DNA from: Oryzomonas sp.
Lineage (GTDB): Bacteria; Desulfobacterota; Desulfuromonadia; Geobacterales; Pseudopelobacteraceae
Direction: 5' to 3'
NCBI GenBank assembly: GCA_031292255.1
Contig: JARLHN010000026.1
Span: forward strand, 1 to 45,859
DNA length: 45,859 bases
In this document: one piece after another, positions 23,361-32,230 of the stretch
Layout: each line of letters starts with the position of its first letter
How positions within the stretch are numbered: the stretch's first letter is position 1
Program-made: the position numbers and the translations under genes
The notes under the pieces: model-generated
Database searches by the model: none
Seen by the model: the letters and a program-made list of their open reading frames with translations, nothing else
Told to the model about the DNA's origin: nothing

Positions 23361-25034
23361 TCAATTCGGATCGCCGTAACCGACACCGACGACACGATTG
23401 CGGCCTTCACGCTTGGCCAAGTAGAGCGCCTCATCCGCTGCCTTATAAAGTTTTTCCGCGGTGTCGTAGTTATCCAGGGAGGCAACGCCGCAGCTGAAGG
23501 TCGAATTGAAAGAATCATCCCCAGCAGGAAAGTTGATGGCGGCAAAACTCTCCAGTATTTGCTCCAAAAGGGAGCCTGCATCCTGGATGGAGCACGCAGG
23601 GAGTATGACGGCAAACTCTTCGCCTCCTGAACGGCCGACCACATCGGAATTGCGGAGCCGTTGCCTGAGAAGCCGGGCCAGCGCCATCAGAACCCGATCA
23701 CCCGCTTGATGACCGTATTTGTCGTTAATATCCTTGAAGTGATCTAAATCAATCATGGCAAAACAGACCGTTTCTTCTCGACGCAAAGCCATTTCAATAG
23801 CAAGGTCGAGACGCTCCTTTGTGGCCGTGTGATTGAAGAGCCCGGTCATACTGTCCCGAACCATGTAGGAGCGTATTATCTTCATTCGTTCGGCAAGAAC
23901 CGTCACGGTGGAGATAAGGTGATCAGGCTTGATCGGTTTGTTCAGGAACTCGTCTCCCCCGATCCGCCTCGCATCGAACTGCACGTCCGTGTCGGTTTCA
24001 CTGGAAAGGAAGATGATCGGAATGCTGAAATATGCGTCGATCTGCCGGATAGCCTTGGCCAACTCCATGCCGTTGCAGCCGGGCATATGCATGTCCATGA
24101 GAATCAAATCCGGCTCGAACTCAAAGAGCAGCGGCAAAGCCAGCAAGGGATTGTTCAAACTCCGGGTTTCCATCCCCGCTCCCTCGAGAATCGTAGCAAA
24201 CATCTTCGACAGATAAGGATCGTCATCCACGATCATAATCCGGTACGGCTCAGGTGCTTCCCCCGCGATAATGTGATTGAGGGTCGCACAGAGACTGGTG
24301 ACGTTTACCGGTTTAACGAAATAGGCGCTGGAGCCGACCCGTATGGCCTCGAGACGGGAAGAAAGGTCGCTGAGTGAGGAAATAAAGATCGTAGGGATCT
24401 CCCGTTTCAACTCGGCCCGTATTTTCCGGATGATGTCTGCGCCACCCGTCGGCTGGTTGGGATAGACCAAATCCATGACTATGACGTCGGGGGGACCGCT
24501 TAGAACGGCATTGCGGAATTGTTCCAATTCCCCAAAGGAGACCACCTCGAAACCGAAACAACCGATCTGGGTGGCAAGATTCAAACGTTGGAATGAGTCG
24601 TCCTCACAGAGATAAACAAGCTTGCACTCCTTCTCATTGTATGTTTCGGCGGCAGCCACAATCTCCATAACCTGCAGATCCATCGACTGCGACGGATTGA
24701 TATCGGCCACCTCGCGCTCCAATTGGGCGATATGTTCCTCCAACATGGGGCGCCAGGCAATTTCGGGATCAACCTCTCCCTTCCTCACCTTTTTTGTCAG
24801 ATGTTCACCCTCTGAGGCAACGGCACTCAGAGCGTTCAATCCGAAGTTGGCGCTCGACCCCCTCAAGGTATGGAAGCAACGGTGTAGTTCCTCAAGAGCC
24901 TCTTTGGTCGGGTTCCCTTTGCCAAGCGCGGCGTAGGCCTCTTTGAGTACGTCCAATTGCGAGGGGAGTTGTCGTATAAACCCTTCACGGAGCTTTTTCA
25001 GTTTTGTTGCAATTAAGCTTGCCTTGACGCCCAT
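23361..25034 (-). CDS. diguanylate cyclase Hpt-REC-REC-GGDEF (distal)
   Basis: The 557-residue product has an Hpt-like domain (~10-105) with its histidine in HTLRGSS (H55), receiver 1 (~137-255; CEDD, phospho-acceptor in VIVMDLV, lysine in FVKPV), receiver 2 (~265-385; IVDDD, LILMDMH, NKPIK) and a GGDEF domain (~395-550). The cyclase signature is GGEEF and the inhibitory RxxD site (RNSD) lies five residues before it, so it should make c-di-GMP and be subject to feedback inhibition. It is the last gene of the chemosensory operon and a paralogue of the product at 25711-27366. Two receivers and an Hpt suggest several phosphate inputs. Confidence 0.9.
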   Translation of the reverse strand: MGVKASLIATKLKKLREGFIRQLPSQLDVLKEAYAALGKGNPTKEALEELHRCFHTLRGSSANFGLNALSAVASEGEHLTKKVRKGEVDPEIAWRPMLEEHIAQLEREVADINPSQSMDLQVMEIVAAAETYNEKECKLVYLCEDDSFQRLNLATQIGCFGFEVVSFGELEQFRNAVLSGPPDVIVMDLVYPNQPTGGADIIRKIRAELKREIPTIFISSLSDLSSRLEAIRVGSSAYFVKPVNVTSLCATLNHIIAGEAPEPYRIMIVDDDPYLSKMFATILEGAGMETRSLNNPLLALPLLFEFEPDLILMDMHMPGCNGMELAKAIRQIDAYFSIPIIFLSSETDTDVQFDARRIGGDEFLNKPIKPDHLISTVTVLAERMKIIRSYMVRDSMTGLFNHTATKERLDLAIEMALRREETVCFAMIDLDHFKDINDKYGHQAGDRVLMALARLLRQRLRNSDVVGRSGGEEFAVILPACSIQDAGSLLEQILESFAAINFPAGDDSFNSTFSCGVASLDNYDTAEKLYKAADEALYLAKREGRNRVVGVGYGDPN

Positions 25035-25235
25035 GGTTTCTCCATTTGAAAACTACCGTAAAGAAAATGGCCTATGAATCATGCCGCCGAAGCAACGGGG
25101 TATCTCAGGGCAGTCCGTCCGCCGTTGAGCGCCGCGGATTACGACAACGCTCCAAAGAACGGGGCATTTGGGCCACAGAGATTAAAACAGGTGCTCTCTA
25201 AAAACGTCGGGTGTTCATTAATTGAGAGGTACTCA

Positions 25236-25610
25236 TTATTCTGGGGCATGCCTTGCCAGTACCCTTTCAACAGATAGCGAAATGTTGTCTTGAATGTTTT
25301 CATCCTTCAGCAAATATTCATCGACCTCCTGCCCAGGGTCCACATCGTCGGTGCCGGTCAGCAGGATGGCGGGCAGCGACGCATTACAGGCGCGGATTCG
25401 ACCGATCAGTTCCAATCCCGTCATGCCCGGCATATTCATATCGGAAATAATCAAGCCGGTATCCGGAGAAGCGGTAAACTTAGCCAGGGCATCCTCGCCA
25501 TTTTCAGCGGTAGAGACCTCATAACCGTCCGCCTCCAGGATAATCGCCAGCATCTCGACTACAAACGGATCGTCATCCACCATCAGAATCCTGCCTTTTT
25601 CGCCACTCAT
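25236..25610 (-). CDS. single-domain response regulator
   Basis: The 124-residue receiver has VDDD near residue 11, acceptor D57 (LIISDMN), threonine in LLTGT and lysine in YLLKDEN, so it can be phosphorylated. There is no output domain. It lies between the two diguanylate cyclase genes in the chemosensory operon and could be a phosphate sink or a diffusible partner of CheA. Confidence 0.88.
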   Translation of the reverse strand: MSGEKGRILMVDDDPFVVEMLAIILEADGYEVSTAENGEDALAKFTASPDTGLIISDMNMPGMTGLELIGRIRACNASLPAILLTGTDDVDPGQEVDEYLLKDENIQDNISLSVERVLARHAPE

Positions 25611-25710
25611 AACGTCATTCCTTTTCCGGCAGTCCCACCAATGCTCAACAGGCTGCTTCGTGTATTTTCGAGTATTTGCTGGTTATATTCATGCCATCAG
25701 CCCCGTAATA

Positions 25711-27366
25711 TTATTTTGTAGCCACGTCCACCCGGTTCCTTCCATGCTCCTTAGCCCGGTACAGCGCCTCGTCGGCCGCGTCACAGAGTGTAGAGATGTT
25801 GGTGGGGGGATACGCGGCAATACCGCAGCTGAAGGTTGCCGAAAATTCTCCCTTGGCGTAGGCATGCCTCACCTGGGAAAAGCTCTGCCGGATATTGTCA
25901 AGCACCTCGCGGGCCGCGTCTAAATCGGTGTCCGGGAGCACTACTGCGAACTCCTCACCCCCGAAACGCCCGACAATGTCGGTCTTGCGCAGGCGCTGCT
26001 GGAGCAGACGGGCCAAGGTAACGATGACCCGATCGCCGGTGGGATGCCCATATGTATCGTTTATTTTCTTGAACGTATCAATATCGATCATGGCAAAAGC
26101 CATGTTGCCACCCGAGCGCCGGGCGCGCATGGCGGCCTGTTCCAGTTGATCCTCGCATATGCTGCGGTTGTAGAGTCCGGTCAGGCTGTCCCGCTCCATA
26201 AGGTTCCTGATGACACGCATCCGCTCGGCCCTGATGGTGACCGAAGAGACCAGGTGGTCGGGTTGGATCGGCTTTGTAAGAAAATCGTCCCCCCCCATTT
26301 GCATCGCCACCAATTGCCGTTTGACACAGGTTTCCGAGGACAGAAATACAATGGGGATGCTGAAGTAGGATTCCATCTGGCGAATGGCCTTGGCCAGCTC
26401 GTAGCCGTTGCATTCGGGCATGTACATATCCATCAGAATCAGATCCGGCTTGTAGTCCACCAGGTGTTCCACCACCTGCAGTGGCTGATTGAGCACCCGC
26501 GTTTCCATTCCCTGTTGCTGTAGGGTCAATGAGTAGAAAGTCGAGAGTTCCACATCGTCGTCGACGATCAAAATACGGTAGGGGTCGATCTGGTGCTCGG
26601 AGGCGAGCCGGTCGAGACAATCGACCATGTCGCTGATCGACACCGGCTTGCAGAAATATGCCTCTCCCCCGGCCTTGACGGCTTCGAGGCGTGCCTCGAT
26701 GCAGCTGTTGCGGGAGACAAAGATGACCGGTGGGCATTTTCCGATATGTTCCTCGATGGTGGAGGCCGCCTCGGCGCCGGAAAAATCGCCCTCCTGCATT
26801 ATCATATCGATGATGATGGCGACCGGAAACGGGTCCCACGGTCCCTCCAGCATGTCGGTACGCGAGGTGAACTCCCGTGTTTCATAGCCGAAACAGCGAA
26901 TCTGCTCCCCGAGTTTCTTGCAGAAGAGCGGATCATCGTCCAGAATAAAAACAAGCCTGCCCCATGATTGCATCGATTGAACCACGGTTAAAGCCAACAG
27001 GTCATCACTCCTCTCCTCGACCTGCTCCGCCTGGACCTCGCATAGCCGCTTCATCTCGCTGATACAATCGGAGATGTCCCCCTTTACTCGCTCCAACGTC
27101 TCGTGGCTGCAAGGCAATGCGGCCTTAAGCGTTATTTCGGCCCGCTGGGAAATCTTTCCCAGCATGGCAAACCCAAACGATGGCGCCGACCCGGCCAAGG
27201 TGTGAAGGTTCCTTACCAACTCTTTCCCCGTGTCTTCCGTTGCGCTTCCATCCATGACAGCCGTCCAAAGTTCCCGGCAGCGGGCTATTTGTTCGGGCAA
27301 GATACGCGCGAAATGTTCCCGGAGCGCCTTCAGTTTTTCCTGTGGAGAAGTTGGCGTATCTACCAT
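25711..27366 (-). CDS. diguanylate cyclase Hpt-REC-REC-GGDEF (proximal)
   Basis: The 551-residue product has the same plan as the distal paralogue: Hpt-like domain with H55 (HTLAGS), receiver 1 (FILDDDP, acceptor in IIIDMIM, lysine in FCKPV), receiver 2 (IVDDD, LILMDMY, TKPIQ) and GGDEF with GGEEF preceded by RKTD as inhibitory site. It starts 21 bases after the cheA stop, so it is the direct output of the array, comparable to WspR, which has one receiver only. The two cyclases differ mostly in the first receiver, suggesting that they are tuned to different inputs. Confidence 0.9.
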   Translation of the reverse strand: MVDTPTSPQEKLKALREHFARILPEQIARCRELWTAVMDGSATEDTGKELVRNLHTLAGSAPSFGFAMLGKISQRAEITLKAALPCSHETLERVKGDISDCISEMKRLCEVQAEQVEERSDDLLALTVVQSMQSWGRLVFILDDDPLFCKKLGEQIRCFGYETREFTSRTDMLEGPWDPFPVAIIIDMIMQEGDFSGAEAASTIEEHIGKCPPVIFVSRNSCIEARLEAVKAGGEAYFCKPVSISDMVDCLDRLASEHQIDPYRILIVDDDVELSTFYSLTLQQQGMETRVLNQPLQVVEHLVDYKPDLILMDMYMPECNGYELAKAIRQMESYFSIPIVFLSSETCVKRQLVAMQMGGDDFLTKPIQPDHLVSSVTIRAERMRVIRNLMERDSLTGLYNRSICEDQLEQAAMRARRSGGNMAFAMIDIDTFKKINDTYGHPTGDRVIVTLARLLQQRLRKTDIVGRFGGEEFAVVLPDTDLDAAREVLDNIRQSFSQVRHAYAKGEFSATFSCGIAAYPPTNISTLCDAADEALYRAKEHGRNRVDVATK

Positions 27367-27387
27367 AAATAAGACCTCTTCGATAGG

Positions 27388-29664
27388 TTATCCAATAAGG
27401 TTCTTAACCGTTTCCAACAGATTGGACTGGTCAAAGGCCCCCTTGACGATATAGGCATCGGCCCCGACCGTGATGCCCCGTTTCTTGTCCTCATCCTTTT
27501 CTCTCGACGTGACGATAATAATCGGGATGTTGCGGTAACGATCATCGTTTCGCAGTCGTTCGGTCAGCGAGAACCCGTCCAGCCTGGGCATTTCGACATC
27601 GGTAATGACCAAGTCGTACATTTGGTCGCGGGCCATTTCCAGCGCCTCCTGGCCGTCGCTGGCCGTTATTACGAAGTAGCCGTAAGCCTCCAGGATGCTT
27701 TTCTCGATCTCTCTGGTGTTGAAGGAATCGTCCACTACCAGGATCGTTGCCCTGGATTCTCCGGCAGGGGCATGCGTTGGCGCCGGCGCCGCCAATTCCC
27801 GAGCGAGCCGGAACAATTCGGGGACGTGCAAGACGTTGACAATGCTGTTTTCCTCATCGATAGTGACGCACGAGACTAGACGCAGGTTCTGTAGATGGCC
27901 CGGCAACGGCTTGACCACCATCTCTTCCCTGCCCAGAATCTCATCCACCATGAGGCCGAGCATCTCGCTGCCGTCTCTGACAATGACCAACAGCCTTTCG
28001 TCCGTATGCCCTTCCGTTTCGCAGGGCCGTCCGAGGATGGCGGCCAGGCTCTCCACCGGAATTATCTGTTCTTGCACACGGATGGCCTGTTTGTGGACGA
28101 TATCAATAATCTCATCCTTGTGGACCGAGAGCATCTTGGCGATGGAGGTGGCCGGGAGGGCGCAGACAAACCCATTCACCGACACCATAAACAGCTGAAA
28201 TACAGCCAGGTTGAGAGGCAGCCGCAGGAAAAAGGTAGTGCCGTGCCCTTCCTTGGTGTCGATGATGATGGTTCCCTTCAGGTCATCGACGATGTTCTTC
28301 CTTACCACGTCCATCCCAACCCCCCGACCGGAAAGATCGGTGATGATCGGGCTGGTACTGAAACCGGGAAGGAAAATCAGGTTGGTGATTTCGGAACGGG
28401 ACATGTGGGCAAGGGTATCCGCATCGTACAGCCGTTTGGACAGGGCTTTCTGGCGTATTCGCTCGGCCGACACCCCCTTGCCGTCATCGCTCAGGGCAAT
28501 GGTAACGCAGCCGCCATCATAAAAGGCCGAGAGGGTGAGGAGCCCCTTGGCCGGCTTGCCCGCTGCCTTCCGTTCTTCCGGGTTTTCCAGGCCATGGTCG
28601 AGGGAATTGCGGATCATGTGGATCAGGGGATCGCCGATACGCTCGATAATCTTACGGTCCAACTCGGTCTCACCGCCGTTGACCACGAAGTCAATATCCT
28701 TGCCGTGTTCACGGGCAAGGTCCCGTACCGTGCGGCGTAATGTATCAAACACCGTGGAAAGAGGCAGCATGCTCAGGGAGAGCGAGGTCTCACGGAGGTC
28801 GCCGACCAGATGATCCTGCATGATCACCGTGTCTGACATGGAGCGCATCGCCAGACGCAACGACTGATGGATGGCTGCCCCGGCTTCGGCCAGTTCGACG
28901 CTCCCCTCTTGAGTCCTGCACGATTCCGCCAAGCGCACCATGAAACGTTCCGTTGCGCGCTCAATCTCGTGCAGACGCCAGACTTGCCGCCTGAATTTGC
29001 CTTGCTCGGAGACAATCTCTCCCATCAACCTGATCACATCGTCCAGCTTTACGGCATTGATGCGCAGGTAATCCATCTGCCTGACCTTGCCGGTCGGCTT
29101 GGCCGGCCGGGTGTCGTCCGCCGTGGTCACGGAAGATGCGGCATTTGGTTCACTCTCTTGGATCGGGGACACTGCGGAAACAGCTTCACTAACTTCAACG
29201 GGCACCGCCTCGATTGGCGCGAGCACAACGGCGGGCGGCATGAGGTGAGGTGGCGGCGAAACATCGCCCTGAATATCGGATGTCCTCGCCGCCGTGCTCA
29301 GTTCTCCACAGAGGACCTTAGGCGCCTCCGGTAATTGTGCCCCGGCAGCCACTGTATCCAGCATCGCCGACAGGGCATCAACCGCCCTGAAGAGGAGATC
29401 CGCCAGGGACGCAGACAGGGAGACCTTGCCGCCCCGTACCGCATCGAGTACATCCTCCATGTGGTGTGACAACTCGGTAATGGCAACCAGCTTCATCATC
29501 CGCGACGATCCCTTGATGGTATGGGCCGACCGGAATAAGGAATTGAGCGTTTCGACGTCGCCGGAAGAATGTTCCAAGTCAAGCAGGCCGGCACTTATCC
29601 GTAAACAATGTTCACGCGCCTCCTCGACGAAACGAGCCAGAAATTTAGATTGGTCGAATGCCAT
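27388..29664 (-). CDS. cheA: CheA-type histidine kinase with C-terminal receiver
   Basis: The 758-residue hybrid kinase has an Hpt P1 domain with H48 (AHTIKGSS), a long Pro/Ala-rich linker (~115-200) in place of a clear P2 domain, the dimerisation/HATPase part (HMIRNSLDHGLENPEER, DDGKGV, GRGVGMDVV), a CheW-like coupling domain (~480-610) and a receiver (~635-757; VVDDS, ITDVEMPRLDG, IVKGA). Lack of P2 and the fused receiver are features of WspE/FrzE-like alternative-function CheA proteins rather than flagellar CheA. It begins three bases after the cheR stop. The receiver may take part in a relay to the Hpt domains of the two cyclases (inference). Confidence 0.92.
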   Translation of the reverse strand: MAFDQSKFLARFVEEAREHCLRISAGLLDLEHSSGDVETLNSLFRSAHTIKGSSRMMKLVAITELSHHMEDVLDAVRGGKVSLSASLADLLFRAVDALSAMLDTVAAGAQLPEAPKVLCGELSTAARTSDIQGDVSPPPHLMPPAVVLAPIEAVPVEVSEAVSAVSPIQESEPNAASSVTTADDTRPAKPTGKVRQMDYLRINAVKLDDVIRLMGEIVSEQGKFRRQVWRLHEIERATERFMVRLAESCRTQEGSVELAEAGAAIHQSLRLAMRSMSDTVIMQDHLVGDLRETSLSLSMLPLSTVFDTLRRTVRDLAREHGKDIDFVVNGGETELDRKIIERIGDPLIHMIRNSLDHGLENPEERKAAGKPAKGLLTLSAFYDGGCVTIALSDDGKGVSAERIRQKALSKRLYDADTLAHMSRSEITNLIFLPGFSTSPIITDLSGRGVGMDVVRKNIVDDLKGTIIIDTKEGHGTTFFLRLPLNLAVFQLFMVSVNGFVCALPATSIAKMLSVHKDEIIDIVHKQAIRVQEQIIPVESLAAILGRPCETEGHTDERLLVIVRDGSEMLGLMVDEILGREEMVVKPLPGHLQNLRLVSCVTIDEENSIVNVLHVPELFRLARELAAPAPTHAPAGESRATILVVDDSFNTREIEKSILEAYGYFVITASDGQEALEMARDQMYDLVITDVEMPRLDGFSLTERLRNDDRYRNIPIIIVTSREKDEDKKRGITVGADAYIVKGAFDQSNLLETVKNLIG

Positions 29665-29667
29665 TGG

Positions 29668-31173
29668 TCACTTTCCCTGAACCCTGATAAGTGCCAGCTT
29701 GTGCCGACAGATAGCCGTGAACTGATCGGTCTTGAACACCAAGGGGAAAAACGTCTGCGCCCGATCTCCGGATGGGTCGCCTTCCAGTATCCTGAGAGCG
29801 GACTCGTACGCGCTGCACGCCCGTTTCATGTCGCCCCGCGCATACGATATCTCGGCTGTATAAAAATGGCCCGGCCAACAAGCGGAGTCCAGGTAAATAG
29901 CCTCTCGGAATCGCCTGAGGGCCTCGTCGTCGTTTTCATCGTGCCGTGCGATGATGCCGAGCATCAAAGACGCCTCCAGGCAGAGCGGATTGTTGGCAAG
30001 CGCCTTATCGCAATTCTCACGGGCCTCGTCGAAGCGGGAGGAGTTCAAGAGGATTGTCCCCTTGAGTAAATAGGCCTTCACAAAAGAGTCGTCCCGTCGA
30101 ATGAGCGTGTCGAGCAATTCAAGGGCCGCATCGGGGCGATTATCTTGTGCCAGTCCCAAAGCCTCGTCAAAGAGCGCGTGTGCGTCGGGCGAGGATTGCT
30201 GCCTTGGGGCCCGCGCCGGCGACGCATGGCCGTGACGGGCCGCCCTTTGTTGGCCGCGGGCTGTTGGTGTCGCCGGTCGGCCGGCTCCGGCCGCAGGGAG
30301 CCCTCTCTCACCGTCGGCGCCGCTCCGGTTGCGACGATCCTCGATGAAGAAATTCGGCAATTTGCGATAGAAAAAGAGTTCGTCTTTTTCCACCAAGGAG
30401 AGGATACCCACGTTGTGGTGGATGGTTTCCGTGGCACCGACCAGGAGATAGCCGCCTTCGGCGAGCAGACATGCCAAACGGCTAAATATCGCTTGTTGTA
30501 CTTGGCCCGGAAAATAGATAGAGACATTGCGGTACAGGATTACGTCAGGCGTTTGCATGGAAGCGGGGTAGACCGCGCCCAACAGGTTGATCACCTCAAG
30601 GGTCACATTCTGCCTGATCTCTTCCTTGAGGCGATACTCATTCCTGCCGAATGGTTCAAAATAGAGGCCAAGCCGGTTATCGTCAACCGCGCGGAAGGAA
30701 TTCTTCCCGTAGACCCCATGCTTGGCCCTGTCAATAGCGGAGCCGTCAATATCCACGCCGGTAATGGCGAAAAGCCTGCCAAAGTCGGTCCCATACCGCT
30801 CGTGCAGCAGCATAGCGATCGAATACGGCTCCTCTCCGGTGGAACATCCCGCGCTCACGATCCTGAGCCGGCCGCCTTTTCGCTCCTCCACCATATCCGG
30901 GATAAGACGCTCAACAAGGAGCTTCAGGTGGTCCGGTTCGCGAAAGAAATATGTCTCATTAACGGTGAGCAGTTCAACCAGTCGGTTGAATTCATCCGTA
31001 TCGTTGGCCAGAAGCACGTGATAGTCATCGAAATCCTCTATCCTCCGGCTGGTCATCCTTTGGCATAGGGCCCTGATCAGGGTGGCTTCGCGTTCATTCT
31101 CGAAGCAGAGCCCGCACGTAGTCAACAGCAGGTTCTTGAAACCGACGAGTTTGGCGTTGTCCGGCCCTATCAT
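29668..31173 (-). CDS. cheR: CheR methyltransferase with TPR domain (WspC-like)
   Basis: The 501-residue product has an all-helical CheR N-domain, then the methyltransferase core with VNETYFFREPDHL and SAGCSTGEEPYSIAM (S-adenosylmethionine site). A low-complexity linker (~290-340) leads to tetratricopeptide repeats (~345-480). CheR-TPR fusions occur in Wsp-type systems, where the repeats probably replace pentapeptide tethering; the MCP in this operon indeed lacks an NWETF-like tail. The enzyme should methylate glutamates of the MCP encoded at 32227-33924. It is separated from cheB by 13 bases. Confidence 0.92.
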   Translation of the reverse strand: MIGPDNAKLVGFKNLLLTTCGLCFENEREATLIRALCQRMTSRRIEDFDDYHVLLANDTDEFNRLVELLTVNETYFFREPDHLKLLVERLIPDMVEERKGGRLRIVSAGCSTGEEPYSIAMLLHERYGTDFGRLFAITGVDIDGSAIDRAKHGVYGKNSFRAVDDNRLGLYFEPFGRNEYRLKEEIRQNVTLEVINLLGAVYPASMQTPDVILYRNVSIYFPGQVQQAIFSRLACLLAEGGYLLVGATETIHHNVGILSLVEKDELFFYRKLPNFFIEDRRNRSGADGERGLPAAGAGRPATPTARGQQRAARHGHASPARAPRQQSSPDAHALFDEALGLAQDNRPDAALELLDTLIRRDDSFVKAYLLKGTILLNSSRFDEARENCDKALANNPLCLEASLMLGIIARHDENDDEALRRFREAIYLDSACWPGHFYTAEISYARGDMKRACSAYESALRILEGDPSGDRAQTFFPLVFKTDQFTAICRHKLALIRVQGK

Positions 31174-31186
31174 CGTTTTGCTCGAA

Positions 31187-32230
31187 TCATGCTCTTATGC
31201 CGCCTACCAGCGCCACAAGCTCGGAGGGGATATCCGCCAGCGCCACAACCCGGTTTACATACCCACGCTCAACCGCAAGCCGGTTCATACCGTACACCAC
31301 GGAACTTTTGGCATCCTGAGCCAGGGTCATCCCCCCGGCTGCTTTTATTGCCCGCATGCCATCGACACCATCGTCTCCCATGCCGCTTAGGATTACCCCC
31401 ACACAATGCTCGCCATAGGTGTTCGCCGTGGCGGTCAACAAAGTATCACAGCAGGGATGATAATGCTGGCTCGCCTCCTGTTCTTCGAGAATAGCCGTTC
31501 CCTGCCTTGTCATGCGCATGGAAAACTCCGATGGATTGACATACGCGCGGCCAGGGAGCATCTGCTCGCCGGCACGGACAACGGAAACCGCAAGCGGCGT
31601 ACTGGCGTTCAGCCAATCGACCATTCCTTGGGCAAAACCTTTCGCGATGTGCTGGCTGATGACAATAGGCGCGGGAAAGTCCCCAGGGAGCCGCGAGAGG
31701 ATCTGCTGCAAGGCTTGGGGCCCACCCGTGGAGGCGGCAATGGCGATGACCCTGCCGTTTGGTCGCGGTTGTTTGACTGTAGCACAACCCCCAGCCAGGC
31801 TTTCCGTGCGCGCCTTGTCGTCCAGGTGCCGGGATATGTTCACATTGGACAAAAGCCGTACCTTTTTGATCAGTTCCAACCCGCCTTGAAAGCCAATATC
31901 CGGCTTTTCAATGACATCGAGCGCTCCTCTGGATACGGCGGAGAAAGCGGTGCGGACGCCTCCCAACGCCGTCACCACGAGGATCGGCACCGGATGTTCG
32001 GCCATTATCCTTTCAATGGCATCAAGTCCGCCCATCATGGGCATCTCAATATCCATCGTAACCAGGTCAGGCTTGAGCGTCACCACCTTGGCAACGGCAT
32101 CCAAACCGTTTGCTGCCGTTCCCACGACGCTTATTCCGGGCCCGGACGACAGGATGGCGCAGATCATATCGCGAGCCAATGACGAATCGTCAGCCACCAG
32201 TACCCGAATTGGCCGCTCGGATATTTTCAT
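31187..32230 (-). CDS. cheB: CheB protein-glutamate methylesterase
   Basis: The 347-residue product has a receiver (~8-125, ADDSS, acceptor D60 in LVTMDIEMP) and a methylesterase/deamidase domain (~155-345) with the catalytic serine in IAASTGGPQAL, histidine in ISQHIAKGF and aspartate in GMGDDGVDGM. Phosphorylation by CheA should activate demethylation of the MCP. Its ATG overlaps the MCP stop (ATGA-type), so the two are translationally coupled. Confidence 0.95.
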   Translation of the reverse strand: MKISERPIRVLVADDSSLARDMICAILSSGPGISVVGTAANGLDAVAKVVTLKPDLVTMDIEMPMMGGLDAIERIMAEHPVPILVVTALGGVRTAFSAVSRGALDVIEKPDIGFQGGLELIKKVRLLSNVNISRHLDDKARTESLAGGCATVKQPRPNGRVIAIAASTGGPQALQQILSRLPGDFPAPIVISQHIAKGFAQGMVDWLNASTPLAVSVVRAGEQMLPGRAYVNPSEFSMRMTRQGTAILEEQEASQHYHPCCDTLLTATANTYGEHCVGVILSGMGDDGVDGMRAIKAAGGMTLAQDAKSSVVYGMNRLAVERGYVNRVVALADIPSELVALVGGIRA

